Source of the DNA: Bacteroides sp.
GTDB taxonomy: Bacteria; Bacteroidota; Bacteroidia; Bacteroidales; Bacteroidaceae
Direction: 5' to 3'
NCBI RefSeq assembly: GCF_028690125.1
Contig: NZ_JAQVBV010000001.1
Span: 372,001-436,000, forward strand
Length of the DNA: 64,000 bases
The notes beneath the pieces were generated by a model that was not told the origin of the DNA, did no database searches, and saw nothing but the letters and a program-made list of their open reading frames with translations. The translations under genes were made by a program, and so were the position numbers. Shown here one piece after another: positions 26,001 to 33,562 of this stretch (positions are counted from its first letter, which is position 1; every line of letters begins with the position of its first letter).

Positions 26001-26140
26001 GATGGATTTTTGAAGGCTGCTTTCAGCTTTCCGAATTGCCTCTCTCTGGGTTGTTCAGAGGAAACCTTTCCAATACAGCAGTACAATGCCGCAACAGCGA
26101 GAACAAGTACTTTACTGAAAGATTGTAGATTTTTTTTCAT
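23024..26140 (-). CDS. Large secreted glycoside hydrolase, GH106-like
   Basis: I chose the ATG at 26140; the frame extends only to a TTG further upstream. The product of about 1038 residues has a signal peptide (MKKNLQSFSKVLVLAVAALY). The catalytic part opens with APLWVWNTKVTNADIDRML and GGAFVHPRPGL, then YDENSYPSG, a TDEPN motif (E about 249) and SETYGGGGW (E about 393), which suit acid/base roles in a barrel. A glutamine-amidotransferase-like domain and C-terminal galactose-binding jelly-rolls follow (AEVYVNNQKAGIIAY). This layout is closest to the GH106 alpha-L-rhamnosidase superfamily as I recall it, but the opening differs from the usual WWHW form, so the sugar specificity is unsure. It heads a two-gene operon with the isomerase. 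Confidence 0.68.
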   Translation of the reverse strand: MKKNLQSFSKVLVLAVAALYCCIGKVSSEQPRERQFGKLKAAFKNPSKEFRSAPLWVWNTKVTNADIDRMLGELKSQGFGGAFVHPRPGLITEYLSDDWFKLYKYSVEAGKKLGMDIWIYDENSYPSGFAGGHVNEQMPESYNQGQGLDYTKVEVLPDNAKDYFLCLKKEGSTFKDITASLADYKNTKGEYYLYKKTYYGRSDWHGGYSYVDLLHPGVTEKFLDITMTGYEKTFGKELGTAIKGVFTDEPNISSPGGIRWTPDLFEVFQKRWGYDLKSVLPLLVETTDNWQQVRHNYTETLTQLFIDRWAKPYHAYCEKKNMKWTGHYWEHGWPDMSHGGDNMAMYVWHQMPAIDMLFNQYNEGHPMAQFGNIRSVKELSSVANQMGYARTLSETYGGGGWNETFEDFKRLGDWEYVLGVNFMNQHLSHMTIVGARKYDYPPVFTSISPWWSSYKTQNDYFARLSLILSQGDQLNDILIIEPTTTAWLTYSYVKGQVRTMDIGIAFQNFITKLEKSQVEYDLGSENIIKDQGSVKKGQFVVGKRGYKRVVLPPITENLNSKTFQLLKKFVKSGGELILFSTPTFIDGKESAELAQFMKDNAGQIKTYNELSEPLIQTVFASPEISFKQVAGNHLYHHRRSYKDGELVFLVNSSLTESATGRVAIKGKTLMELDAMSGTIYAYPCKADGNHVETEFNLPPAGSLILFSSPSGTNTYKVKPEIANGQVVKAVTPLEVKRLKDNVLSIDFCDLIIDGKAEKHLYTVEACNKLYQHYGMNDPWNSAVQFKQQIVEKDTFRTGDIKVLYSFIVADNMDKSKMRLVAEQPDIWKVKVNGKALSVVNGEYWLDSRFGVYSIGDVANTGVNTIELSVKPMSIYAEIAPVYVVGDFSLEPAPMGWVIKEPVKTFKTGSWKGQGQPYYSWDMGYSKTYNIDNLASRYAIQLNKWNGTLAEVYVNNQKAGIIAYKPYNFDLTPYVKKGDNKIEVRVIGSLRNLMGPHYTTEVSITGPWHWNGVQKQAPGNEYYFMDYGLMEDFDVITSK

Positions 26141-26198
26141 GTTTTGCAATCTATTTTATGGTAACATATTCTGGAACCGGAGTTAATAGTCTGAATTT

Positions 26199-26275
26199 AC
26201 AAAGGCAAAAGTAGGCGGTTACGAAAAACAATGATTTCTAATAATGATATATTTCTTATCAAAAATGATATTCGT
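26199..26275 (-). promoter_or_regulatory. Promoter and putative AraC site of the GH106-like/isomerase operon
   Basis: CAAAAGTA at 26206-26213 is the complement of TACTTTTG, a -7 box 66 bp before the ATG at 26140. The neighbouring bases match the SusC promoter (CAAAAGTAGG then A or C then GG). Forty bp upstream on the minus strand begins GATATATT (26246), the same offset as GATATATA in the SusC promoter (20521). The shared spacing suggests one regulator. Confidence 0.55.
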
Positions 26276-26296
26276 ATTCCGATTGACATATCTTCG

Positions 26297-26322
26297 TTAA
26301 TCCCTCGTTTCTCAGGGATTAA
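26297..26322 (-). terminator. Possible hairpin terminator after the FadL-like gene
   Basis: TTAATCCCT, 8-nt loop, AGGGATTAA is a perfect 9-bp stem about 115 bp past the stop codon of the OmpP1-like gene and upstream of the GH106-like promoter. No U tract is obvious. The rest of this gap (26276-26435) shows nothing further. Confidence 0.4.
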
Positions 26323-26435
26323 TGTGGAATAGAACATTCTTTTTCCACAACACTACTGATGAAATGTATCTCCGGTTTTTGTAGATATTACGTTTTAAGT
26401 GGCGCGTTGTGCCAGAATAGTTTGCATATCTGATA

Positions 26436-27929
26436 TCAGAATCTCATCCCCAGAGTTATCCGACCTTCGTGATTGGCGTATTTATTATGTAATGGATTCG
26501 CGATAATGTCATCAGCCGAGTCGAACGAATCCTGATAGAAATAGAAGCTCGTGATATCCTTCGAGAATTTGCAGACATAGGCTGCGTCAATAAAAAACAT
26601 CCCGAAGTTAGTACCAAATCCGGCAGAGATAGCCTGTATCTTCAGGTTGCTTCTGAGTAGGGTGGGCATCGATGACATTTTGTAAGGAGAGTCCCAGTAG
26701 GCGTATCCACCCCTTAAGCTAACCGTATTGTTTAAACGATATTCTACTCCGGCCCGAAAATTGTGAGTCGCTTTTAATTCCGATATGATTTGGTCGTTGG
26801 CTCCGGTACCGTCTGCTGTATAAAAATCCTCCACATCATCGCCATTGCTGAAACGAGCCAATGTATAGTTGCTATATTCGTAATCAACACTGAGAGTGGC
26901 TTTCTGCATCAAAACGGTTGCAGCACTAATCACCAACTTCCAAGGGGTTTGCATATCGTAGTTATATGTAGCAGGAGTGATATAGCTCCGGTAAGAGCAA
27001 TCGTTGTTTTCATCCGGCTCGTAAAATTCCGAATACGCGTCTTCCGAATAAGTATCCTTCATTGAGAAGAAGGTGGGCGAATGAACCGCCGCACCAATCC
27101 GTAACTCAGGAATGGGCCGATAGATCATTCCAAACTTAAAATTCGTCCCAATGCCTTGAGTTTTCAGATATTGGCCGACAGTATACTTATCAAGCCCAAA
27201 GAAATTTCCAGTGTCTCCTTTCCCCATAAAAACCGATTCGAATTTATAATGGATGTTTTGAACACCTATTGTCATACCCAAATAGAGCTTGTCTTTATAG
27301 TTGGCTCCGAAGGTTAAGTCATATCCCCCCTGATAGCCATCTTCCCGGATATGCTTCCGTTGAGTTACTTCTTCCTCGGGCAACAAGGTCGGTTCAAAAA
27401 ATCCGGTTTCATTATTAAAGCTAATAAGCCCCGCATTCAAAGCCATTTTTTCGCGTCCCCCGCTCGCACCGTATTTATTTGCTTCCAATGCCAGAATTTC
27501 CGTAAAAGACGTCCCGGAATTATATACATACTGGCTGGTGGTACGATTGAAATTGTTTAAGTTGTTGTAATTGATACCGAGATTGAATCCTCTCCAACTG
27601 GAATTAGGATTGTGAAAAACGAAAACGCCGCCTAACGTTCCCAATTGCAAGGAAAGTTGGTTAGAAACCCGGTCGTCTGATTTTGTTTTGGCAATGTTCA
27701 GGGAAGGGGTGATACTAACCTCCGCTTTTCGGAATTCTCCAATGCCGGCCGGGTTCACCACGATGCTTGAAAGGTCGCCCCCCAAGGCTCCGAATGCACC
27801 TCCCATGGCTGTCGAACGGGCAGAACCGGTATTGGTGGTGGTAGAATACCTCACGATGTCATTGACTGTCTGAGCCGAAGCCAATCCTGAAAGTAACAAT
27901 AGTGCCGGAAGGATATATAACTTTTTCAT
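26436..27929 (-). CDS. OmpP1/FadL/TodX-type outer-membrane barrel protein
   Basis: I chose the ATG at 27929, giving the signal MKKLYILPALLLLSGLASAQ; an ATG at 27941 four codons earlier is also possible. The mature protein opens TVNDIVRYS and then STAMGGAFGALGGDLSSIVVNPAGIG, the N-terminal hatch signature of FadL/OmpP1 proteins. A long series of amphipathic strands follows, ending EGRITLGMRF. Family members pass hydrophobic compounds across the outer membrane or, in Bacteroidota, assist other export machines. It lies 35 bp after the metalloprotease gene in one operon. It looks unrelated to glycan import. Confidence 0.83.
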   Translation of the reverse strand: MKKLYILPALLLLSGLASAQTVNDIVRYSTTTNTGSARSTAMGGAFGALGGDLSSIVVNPAGIGEFRKAEVSITPSLNIAKTKSDDRVSNQLSLQLGTLGGVFVFHNPNSSWRGFNLGINYNNLNNFNRTTSQYVYNSGTSFTEILALEANKYGASGGREKMALNAGLISFNNETGFFEPTLLPEEEVTQRKHIREDGYQGGYDLTFGANYKDKLYLGMTIGVQNIHYKFESVFMGKGDTGNFFGLDKYTVGQYLKTQGIGTNFKFGMIYRPIPELRIGAAVHSPTFFSMKDTYSEDAYSEFYEPDENNDCSYRSYITPATYNYDMQTPWKLVISAATVLMQKATLSVDYEYSNYTLARFSNGDDVEDFYTADGTGANDQIISELKATHNFRAGVEYRLNNTVSLRGGYAYWDSPYKMSSMPTLLRSNLKIQAISAGFGTNFGMFFIDAAYVCKFSKDITSFYFYQDSFDSADDIIANPLHNKYANHEGRITLGMRF

Positions 27930-27964
27930 GATGTTTGTCATTTTATAATAATGTGGAGAATGTA

Positions 27965-29191
27965 TTATTCAATCGTTCTGGCTTCGGGTATTTCCATATT
28001 GAACGCACTTCTTGTGCGGCGATCCACAGCCTTTGGCCCGGGGATCAGCGGACTGTTTTCAAGCACGTGACGTACCCGTTTACGTTGATCGAGTGTAAAG
28101 CGGTCCAGATAGCCATAATCATAATCCATGATGTTGTCGGATGTGAATGTAATCCCTGTGGTACTGGTTCTCATGGCCAATTCCTTGAATGAGACTGGTT
28201 GGGTCAAAGCATCCAACCAGTCCTCGTAGACCTTTCGGTCGTAGTTTGGGGTGTCGTCACAGTAATCATCCACTGGGTCGCCGATGAAAACATGGAACAA
28301 GCCGAGGTAGTGTCCTAACTCGTGAGTTAGGGTGAGCACGGCATCCGGCACTTGCAATATCGAATGAACGGAAAATAAGTATTTATTATTAATGCAGACA
28401 CAATGGGGGTAATTCAATGTTGGATCAATGAAATAACGGTCTCCATTTTTCAATCCCGGTAGTCCATTTGTTCCGATGGTATAGGGTAAGTAAGAAATAC
28501 CCAATACGTTTTCATTCGTGAAGGCATAAATCATCACGTTGATGTATTGGTTCGGATCCCAAAGGTATTGAATATTGTTCGGGTCTTTCATAAAGGCATT
28601 ACAATCTATCTCGATGGAACCGGGCCACGAAATCCTGTTGATTCCGGATTCCGCAAGAAGGTTACCATTCGGATCATGGGTCGCCGGTATAAATTCCAGT
28701 CCCATGTTCTGACTCTTGTCCTCATTTTGATAAAAGGCATTTATCTGGTCGAGTATTTCGTAGATTTTTGTGGTAGCCACATTTTGTTGCGGATCGGAAG
28801 GATCGTTGTAAAGCACATGGAATATGATGGGGAGTCCATAGATATATTCATTTGCGGCAGCCTTCTGCGTGACCCTGATAGCCCGACGTACATCTCGATT
28901 CTTTACCACAAGGGTTGCCTTGCGTTCCTGAGAGAAAATGTTGGCCTTAATGCTCAACACAAGGGTATCATTGCCGTATCCCGAGGTCTTGTCGGGCACA
29001 CACCAATTACTGGCTCCGGTTAATTGCCAGTCGTCATTGCTATTAATGACGATTTTGAGCAAACTCTCTTGGTTATCCACATCGTAGATAGAGCCGGAGG
29101 GTAGCTCCAATATCTTTAGCGTATTGTCCGGTCGTTCGCATGCGCCGAAACACAACACAAGGCAGACGTATAAAAGTAGTTTATAGTTCAT
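27965..29191 (-). CDS. Zinc metalloprotease lipoprotein (metzincin) with BACON-like domain
   Basis: I chose the ATG at 29191 (MNYKLLLYVCLVLCFGAC), which gives a clean lipobox; the upstream ATG at 29248 adds 19 residues across the promoter. After the lipid cysteine comes a BACON-type beta domain of about 85 residues (LKIVINSNDDWQL, NDTLVLSIKAN, AIRVTQKA). The protease domain contains HELGHYLGLFH (H290, E291, H294, H300), the metzincin zinc site, and a Met-turn candidate in NIMDYDYG. It is probably a cell-surface or periplasmic peptidase of the pappalysin-like type. The target is unknown. It has its own promoter and is followed by the FadL-like barrel. Confidence 0.88.
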   Translation of the reverse strand: MNYKLLLYVCLVLCFGACERPDNTLKILELPSGSIYDVDNQESLLKIVINSNDDWQLTGASNWCVPDKTSGYGNDTLVLSIKANIFSQERKATLVVKNRDVRRAIRVTQKAAANEYIYGLPIIFHVLYNDPSDPQQNVATTKIYEILDQINAFYQNEDKSQNMGLEFIPATHDPNGNLLAESGINRISWPGSIEIDCNAFMKDPNNIQYLWDPNQYINVMIYAFTNENVLGISYLPYTIGTNGLPGLKNGDRYFIDPTLNYPHCVCINNKYLFSVHSILQVPDAVLTLTHELGHYLGLFHVFIGDPVDDYCDDTPNYDRKVYEDWLDALTQPVSFKELAMRTSTTGITFTSDNIMDYDYGYLDRFTLDQRKRVRHVLENSPLIPGPKAVDRRTRSAFNMEIPEARTIE

Positions 29192-29221
29192 TAATAGCAA
29201 GTTAATTGATATTATATGAAA

Positions 29222-29252
29222 CAAAAGTAATATTTTATAAACACACACGCAA
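29222..29252 (-). promoter_or_regulatory. Promoter of the metalloprotease/FadL-like operon
   Basis: On the minus strand, CAAAAGTA at 29222-29229 gives TACTTTTG (-7), and CAA at 29250-29252 gives TTG (-33) with 20 bp between. Both elements and the spacing suit the Bacteroides consensus. The -7 box ends 30 bp before the ATG at 29191, which supports that start. Confidence 0.65.
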
Positions 29253-29347
29253 GTTTTCGAATTAAAACAAACATTTACACTTGTAAAGACAATCTTATTT
29301 CAAAATATATTTCCCGACTCTTTTATTTAGATGTTGCGAAAGATCTT

Positions 29348-29403
29348 AAATAATCCCGCCCGAAAGAGCCTTGACGTTCGGCTGCTTTCGGGCGGGATTA
29401 TTT
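29348..29403 (-). terminator. Strong hairpin terminator at the end of PUL 2
   Basis: AAATAATCCCGCCCGAAAG pairs perfectly over 19 bp with CTTTCGGGCGGGATTATTT. The loop can form a further AGCC/GGCT stem. It lies 40 bp past the GH2 stop codon and upstream of the metalloprotease promoter. It separates the PUL 2 transcript from the protease operon. AT-rich ends on both sides would allow termination in either direction. Confidence 0.7.
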
Positions 29404-29442
29404 ATAGCAGGTTGTTGAAACCCCTATTATGTATACACGAGG

Positions 29443-32400
29443 TTAGTCTGCGATGATTGAGAACTCAGCCCCTCCGGCAAAATCAGCTCCGTTCTGTGAG
29501 TTCAAACAGGTAAAGCGGATATAACGTGCCTGTACCGGAGTTTTCAATTCCACTCTTTTGGCTTTCTTGTCTCTGTCGAAAGAACCTTTAGCTACCGCTT
29601 CGCTCCACTTCTTTCCATCCATGCTTACTTCCAGAGAGTATTCCTTCACGAAACCATTCATCGAACCGTCTTGTCGGGGCAGATAAACAAATCCTTTGAC
29701 ATTCCTTACTTCACCGGCATCGAAATCCACCCAATGCGGGTATTTCGCTACAGTCACCGAATACATGGTATGCCAGATGGTATTGGGGTTTTCATCCACC
29801 AGATTGGTAGCGTCCTCACCTCCGGTCTCCTGACTGGAAGCGTAAACCACTGTTAATGGTACATTTTCAATTTTCGGGAATGTCATACCGATAGATAAAG
29901 CTTTATTATTTTTGTAATAAGCAGTCACCTTACCGCCTTCACGCAAGTTGAAAGGTTCATTGTAAGTCAGTTCCTTTTTACTGCCGTTCAATGTGTAGAT
30001 TATTTCAGCATCCTTTTTCTGTGATTGGATTGTAACCAAACCGTTACGTTCGCGGGAAATAGCCAAAGGAACTTCTCCGTCGGCAGCCACACGAGCTGTC
30101 TCGGTGAATGTTGCTCCGCGCACTGGACGAATGATAAAACTCATCGGATGATTTTCTGCCTTGATACGGTCCTGATCTAACGGGGCACCTTGTCCACAGC
30201 TATTTCCTCCCAGGCCTGTCACTCCCAGATCTAAGTGCAGATGAGTCGTTTTCGATTGGGGCAATTGATAAGGATGAGGCGCAAGCGTCAATTCCATATC
30301 CGACCACGGTAGGGCGGAAGCCGACATGGGTCCGTTGGCCACAAACTCTATACCGTTGCCTGTAGCATCTGTCAGCGCGCACCAACGCACCTCTTCACGA
30401 TTACCCATACTTTGCGGTTTCGGGAAATCAACAAACTGATCTTTGACCGTGCTCTGGTACATTTCTATAAATGAACCCGTGCGGCGGTCATTGAAATTAT
30501 TCCACGGACCACGACCGTAGTAACTGTATTGTTGCAATTCTGTGGGTACTTGCATGACATAACCCAAACGAGCCAATACAAGAGCCGCCTCATTGGAAGT
30601 AATTTCCACGTGCAACTCTATAGAGCCATCCGGATAGATAGTCCATATCTGACTGGTAACAAACTTAAAGTCATCCGGTCCGAACGGGCGATCTGTCCGT
30701 TCCTTCACGGAGTATCTTCCCGAAGTCCCTCCTTCGAGAGTCGCACCATTGGGAGCTTGTGACTCTACAGTATACATTAACTGAACCGTATTGCCTGTTT
30801 TGTCTTTCGCATTTATCTGGTTATAGCTTAATACTTTATGTTTCAGGTTATGCAATCCCTTTTCAAACCACTGCTGATACGCCCAATTGTCATTATCTAC
30901 AGGAGCACGCAACGCATTGATCTTGGGCCCTTCTCCGTCACACAAAACTTTGCGTTTATCGTATTCCAGACTATGAATGGTTCCTTGCTTATTATCGAAT
31001 TTCACCGCAAAGTTCTTGCCCGCAACCGTTGTGAAAGTCTCTGTTTCCGTCACTTCCGGTTTATCCTGAGAAGCTGTTACCGAAGCCAGTGATGGTTTTT
31101 CTTCCGCATCTTTTATTTTCAACTGTTCTTCCATCTGCACAAAACCGGCTTTTGCCCAAGGTTTATCTTGCAGCAACCTGAATTGCACTTTCAGAAAATA
31201 TTCACTTCCTTTTTCCAGTTCGCCATAGTCTACAGAGACTTCGACAGGAACCTTTGTACGAGCATCCACGTTTTGGAGCAACGTTTTAAAGGAATTACTT
31301 TTCACCAATTTGCCATCTTTATAAAGCATCCATACCAATTCATAATCGCTCAGTGAAGTGAAATAGTTCTTATTAAAGATCTCTATCATACCTTTTTTCA
31401 GATCGATCGGCCGCACTCCTACATTCTGATATACCTTTTTTACTTCGTAGAAAGCAGGTTTGGGCAAATGTCCGGGGAACAGAACTCCGTTCATACAGAA
31501 CATACCACTATTCGGTTTATCGCCAAAATCGCCTCCGTATGCCAGATAGCGTTCACCCGTCCGGCGGTCATAGTAATACAATGCCTGGTCCACCCAGTCC
31601 CAAATAGCCGCGCCACAGAAGAAGTTTGTTGATTCTATGGCGTCCCAATAGTCTACCAGATTGCCTACGGCATTACCCATAGAGTGAGCATATTCCGACA
31701 CATGGAAGGGGTACTTGATATTATATTTCCCGGTCACTGCGCCACGCATCCATCCGATGGACGGGTATTGATTAGATCCCATATCTACGATGTCGTTGTT
31801 GCGCTCATATTGCACAGGGCGCGAAGGGTCGAAGGCACGTAACTTTTCGTAAGCGGTCACAAAGTTCTTCCCCGGTCCCGCTTCGTTGCCTAACGACCAG
31901 ATGACAATGGACGGATGATTGATATGCGAATGTGCCAGTTCCATGACACGCGCCACGTGAGCTGCTTCAAATTCGGGTACATGAGACAAGGAAGCATCAC
32001 CATAGTAGTATTGATGGCTTTCAATATTAGCCTCATCCTCCAGGTAAATACCATATTTATCGCAATAGTAATACCAGTACGGGTCGCAGGAATAATGCGA
32101 GTTACGTACATGATTAATATTCCCCTGCTTCATCAGCATAATTTCGTCTTCCATCTGCTGATGCGAAATGGTATTACCCGTAGCAGGATTTATTTCCTGA
32201 CGATTCACTCCTTTCAGCTTGACTGTTTTACCATTTATATAATAGTACCGTCCTGCCAGTCCGAATTCATCTTTATCTGCGGGTGTATCCTTAATCTCTA
32301 CTTTACAGAAGCCCAAAGCGGTTGAGAACGTTTCTACTATTTTTCCTTTTTTATCTTTCAGTTGTCCCACCAATACATAACGGTAAGGTGCTTCTGCCGA

Positions 32401-33480
32401 CCATTTTTTCGGATCATTCACCTGTATGTTAGTGGTAGCCGACTTGATGTTTCCTGCTTCCAATTCACCAATTTCCGTCACACCGCTCACTCCATTTACC
32501 AACGTATTTTCATCCGAATAAAGTTTATTGGCGTAGAGCGAATAAGAAATCGTATAATCTTTCATTGCCTTTTTACCAAGATTGCGAATGTCTGCTTCTA
32601 CTCTCAGAGTTCCATTCTTGTAATTGGCATCCAGATCAGGAAATACACGGAAATCGCGCACTTGGGTCTTAGCCGTAGAGGTCAATGAAACGGAACGGAA
32701 GATTCCCGGCAAGCGAAACATATCTTGCGCTTCGAGAAAAGAACCGTCCGAATTACGATACACCTCTACTGCCACTACGTTTTCACCACCTTTCTTCAGG
32801 TAGGGAGTAACGTTGAACGAAGCCGTATTGCGAGAGTTCTTCGAAAATCCGATGTAATGCCCGTTGATCCACAGGTAGAAGAAAGAAGAAACTCCATCGA
32901 AGTTGATATATACTTCCCGCCCTTTCCAGTCGCCGGGAATGGTAAAGGTGCGTCGATAAGAACCTACTTCGTTACGATGTTTATAGGTGACCCAGTCTTG
33001 GGGGGGAGTGCGCATCACTCCTCCTTTCCAGTCTCCTACTTCTACTTTATGTTGGAAAATAACCGGTTGATTGGCATAGATGGGCGTTCCGTATTTCAGG
33101 CTTCCATCTTTCTGAATCCCTGTTACGTTCCACTGCATAGGTACATCGACCGTATCCCAGTTAGAAGCGTCAAAAGCGGGCTGATAAAATTCAGCCGGAC
33201 GTTCGTCGGGATTGCCTACCCAATGAAACTTCCACGGGCCGTTCAGTGATTGGTAGTAACTACTATGCTCCGGCAATACACGACGTGCACTTTCGCTGTT
33301 CGCAAAGGTAAAGAACCAGGCATGAGGTTGCTCTTTATTGAGGGCTACTTGTTGAGGAGCCTCCCACTCTTTTCCGGTAGGGGCTTCCGTCTGTACGTAA
33401 CTAAATCCTTCCAAGACTTTATCCTGTGCATTGGCATTCAGAGCTACAAGAAGGAAGCTTATTGCATAAATATTCTTCAT
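29443..33480 (-). CDS. GH2 beta-galactosidase-type enzyme with C-terminal F5/8C domain
   Basis: I chose the ATG at 33480 (signal MKNIYAISFLLVALNANAQ) over one seven codons upstream. The protein of about 1345 residues has the LacZ-like order. A sugar-binding jelly-roll comes first (GSYRRTFTIPGDWKGREVYINFDG in part), then Ig-like domains, the TIM barrel with acid/base E533 in SLGNEAGPG and nucleophile E596 in VSEYAHSMG, and a Bgal small-chain domain (PVDNDNWAYQQW, YYGRGPWNNFNDR). A C-terminal discoidin-like carbohydrate-binding domain ends it (VDENPNTIWHTMY). It should remove a terminal beta-linked hexose, most likely galactose, outside the cytoplasm. It is the last gene of PUL 2 and is followed by a strong hairpin. 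Confidence 0.9.
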   Translation of the reverse strand: MKNIYAISFLLVALNANAQDKVLEGFSYVQTEAPTGKEWEAPQQVALNKEQPHAWFFTFANSESARRVLPEHSSYYQSLNGPWKFHWVGNPDERPAEFYQPAFDASNWDTVDVPMQWNVTGIQKDGSLKYGTPIYANQPVIFQHKVEVGDWKGGVMRTPPQDWVTYKHRNEVGSYRRTFTIPGDWKGREVYINFDGVSSFFYLWINGHYIGFSKNSRNTASFNVTPYLKKGGENVVAVEVYRNSDGSFLEAQDMFRLPGIFRSVSLTSTAKTQVRDFRVFPDLDANYKNGTLRVEADIRNLGKKAMKDYTISYSLYANKLYSDENTLVNGVSGVTEIGELEAGNIKSATTNIQVNDPKKWSAEAPYRYVLVGQLKDKKGKIVETFSTALGFCKVEIKDTPADKDEFGLAGRYYYINGKTVKLKGVNRQEINPATGNTISHQQMEDEIMLMKQGNINHVRNSHYSCDPYWYYYCDKYGIYLEDEANIESHQYYYGDASLSHVPEFEAAHVARVMELAHSHINHPSIVIWSLGNEAGPGKNFVTAYEKLRAFDPSRPVQYERNNDIVDMGSNQYPSIGWMRGAVTGKYNIKYPFHVSEYAHSMGNAVGNLVDYWDAIESTNFFCGAAIWDWVDQALYYYDRRTGERYLAYGGDFGDKPNSGMFCMNGVLFPGHLPKPAFYEVKKVYQNVGVRPIDLKKGMIEIFNKNYFTSLSDYELVWMLYKDGKLVKSNSFKTLLQNVDARTKVPVEVSVDYGELEKGSEYFLKVQFRLLQDKPWAKAGFVQMEEQLKIKDAEEKPSLASVTASQDKPEVTETETFTTVAGKNFAVKFDNKQGTIHSLEYDKRKVLCDGEGPKINALRAPVDNDNWAYQQWFEKGLHNLKHKVLSYNQINAKDKTGNTVQLMYTVESQAPNGATLEGGTSGRYSVKERTDRPFGPDDFKFVTSQIWTIYPDGSIELHVEITSNEAALVLARLGYVMQVPTELQQYSYYGRGPWNNFNDRRTGSFIEMYQSTVKDQFVDFPKPQSMGNREEVRWCALTDATGNGIEFVANGPMSASALPWSDMELTLAPHPYQLPQSKTTHLHLDLGVTGLGGNSCGQGAPLDQDRIKAENHPMSFIIRPVRGATFTETARVAADGEVPLAISRERNGLVTIQSQKKDAEIIYTLNGSKKELTYNEPFNLREGGKVTAYYKNNKALSIGMTFPKIENVPLTVVYASSQETGGEDATNLVDENPNTIWHTMYSVTVAKYPHWVDFDAGEVRNVKGFVYLPRQDGSMNGFVKEYSLEVSMDGKKWSEAVAKGSFDRDKKAKRVELKTPVQARYIRFTCLNSQNGADFAGGAEFSIIAD

Positions 33481-33562
33481 AATATATTGGGGGTTAAACA
33501 TAACATTCTCTATTATTGTGGGTAAATATACGAAAGAAAAGCCATTGTTTTATTGGCCGTCT

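Noticed and set aside
29192..29248. Longer N-terminus of the metalloprotease from the ATG at 29248
   Set aside because: It would cross the -33/-7 elements and add a second hydrophobic stretch before a good lipoprotein signal.
29671..33249. Several plus-strand open frames of 60-170 codons opposite the GH2 gene
   Set aside because: They lack starts with recognisable context and mirror the codon pattern of the GH2 gene on the other strand.
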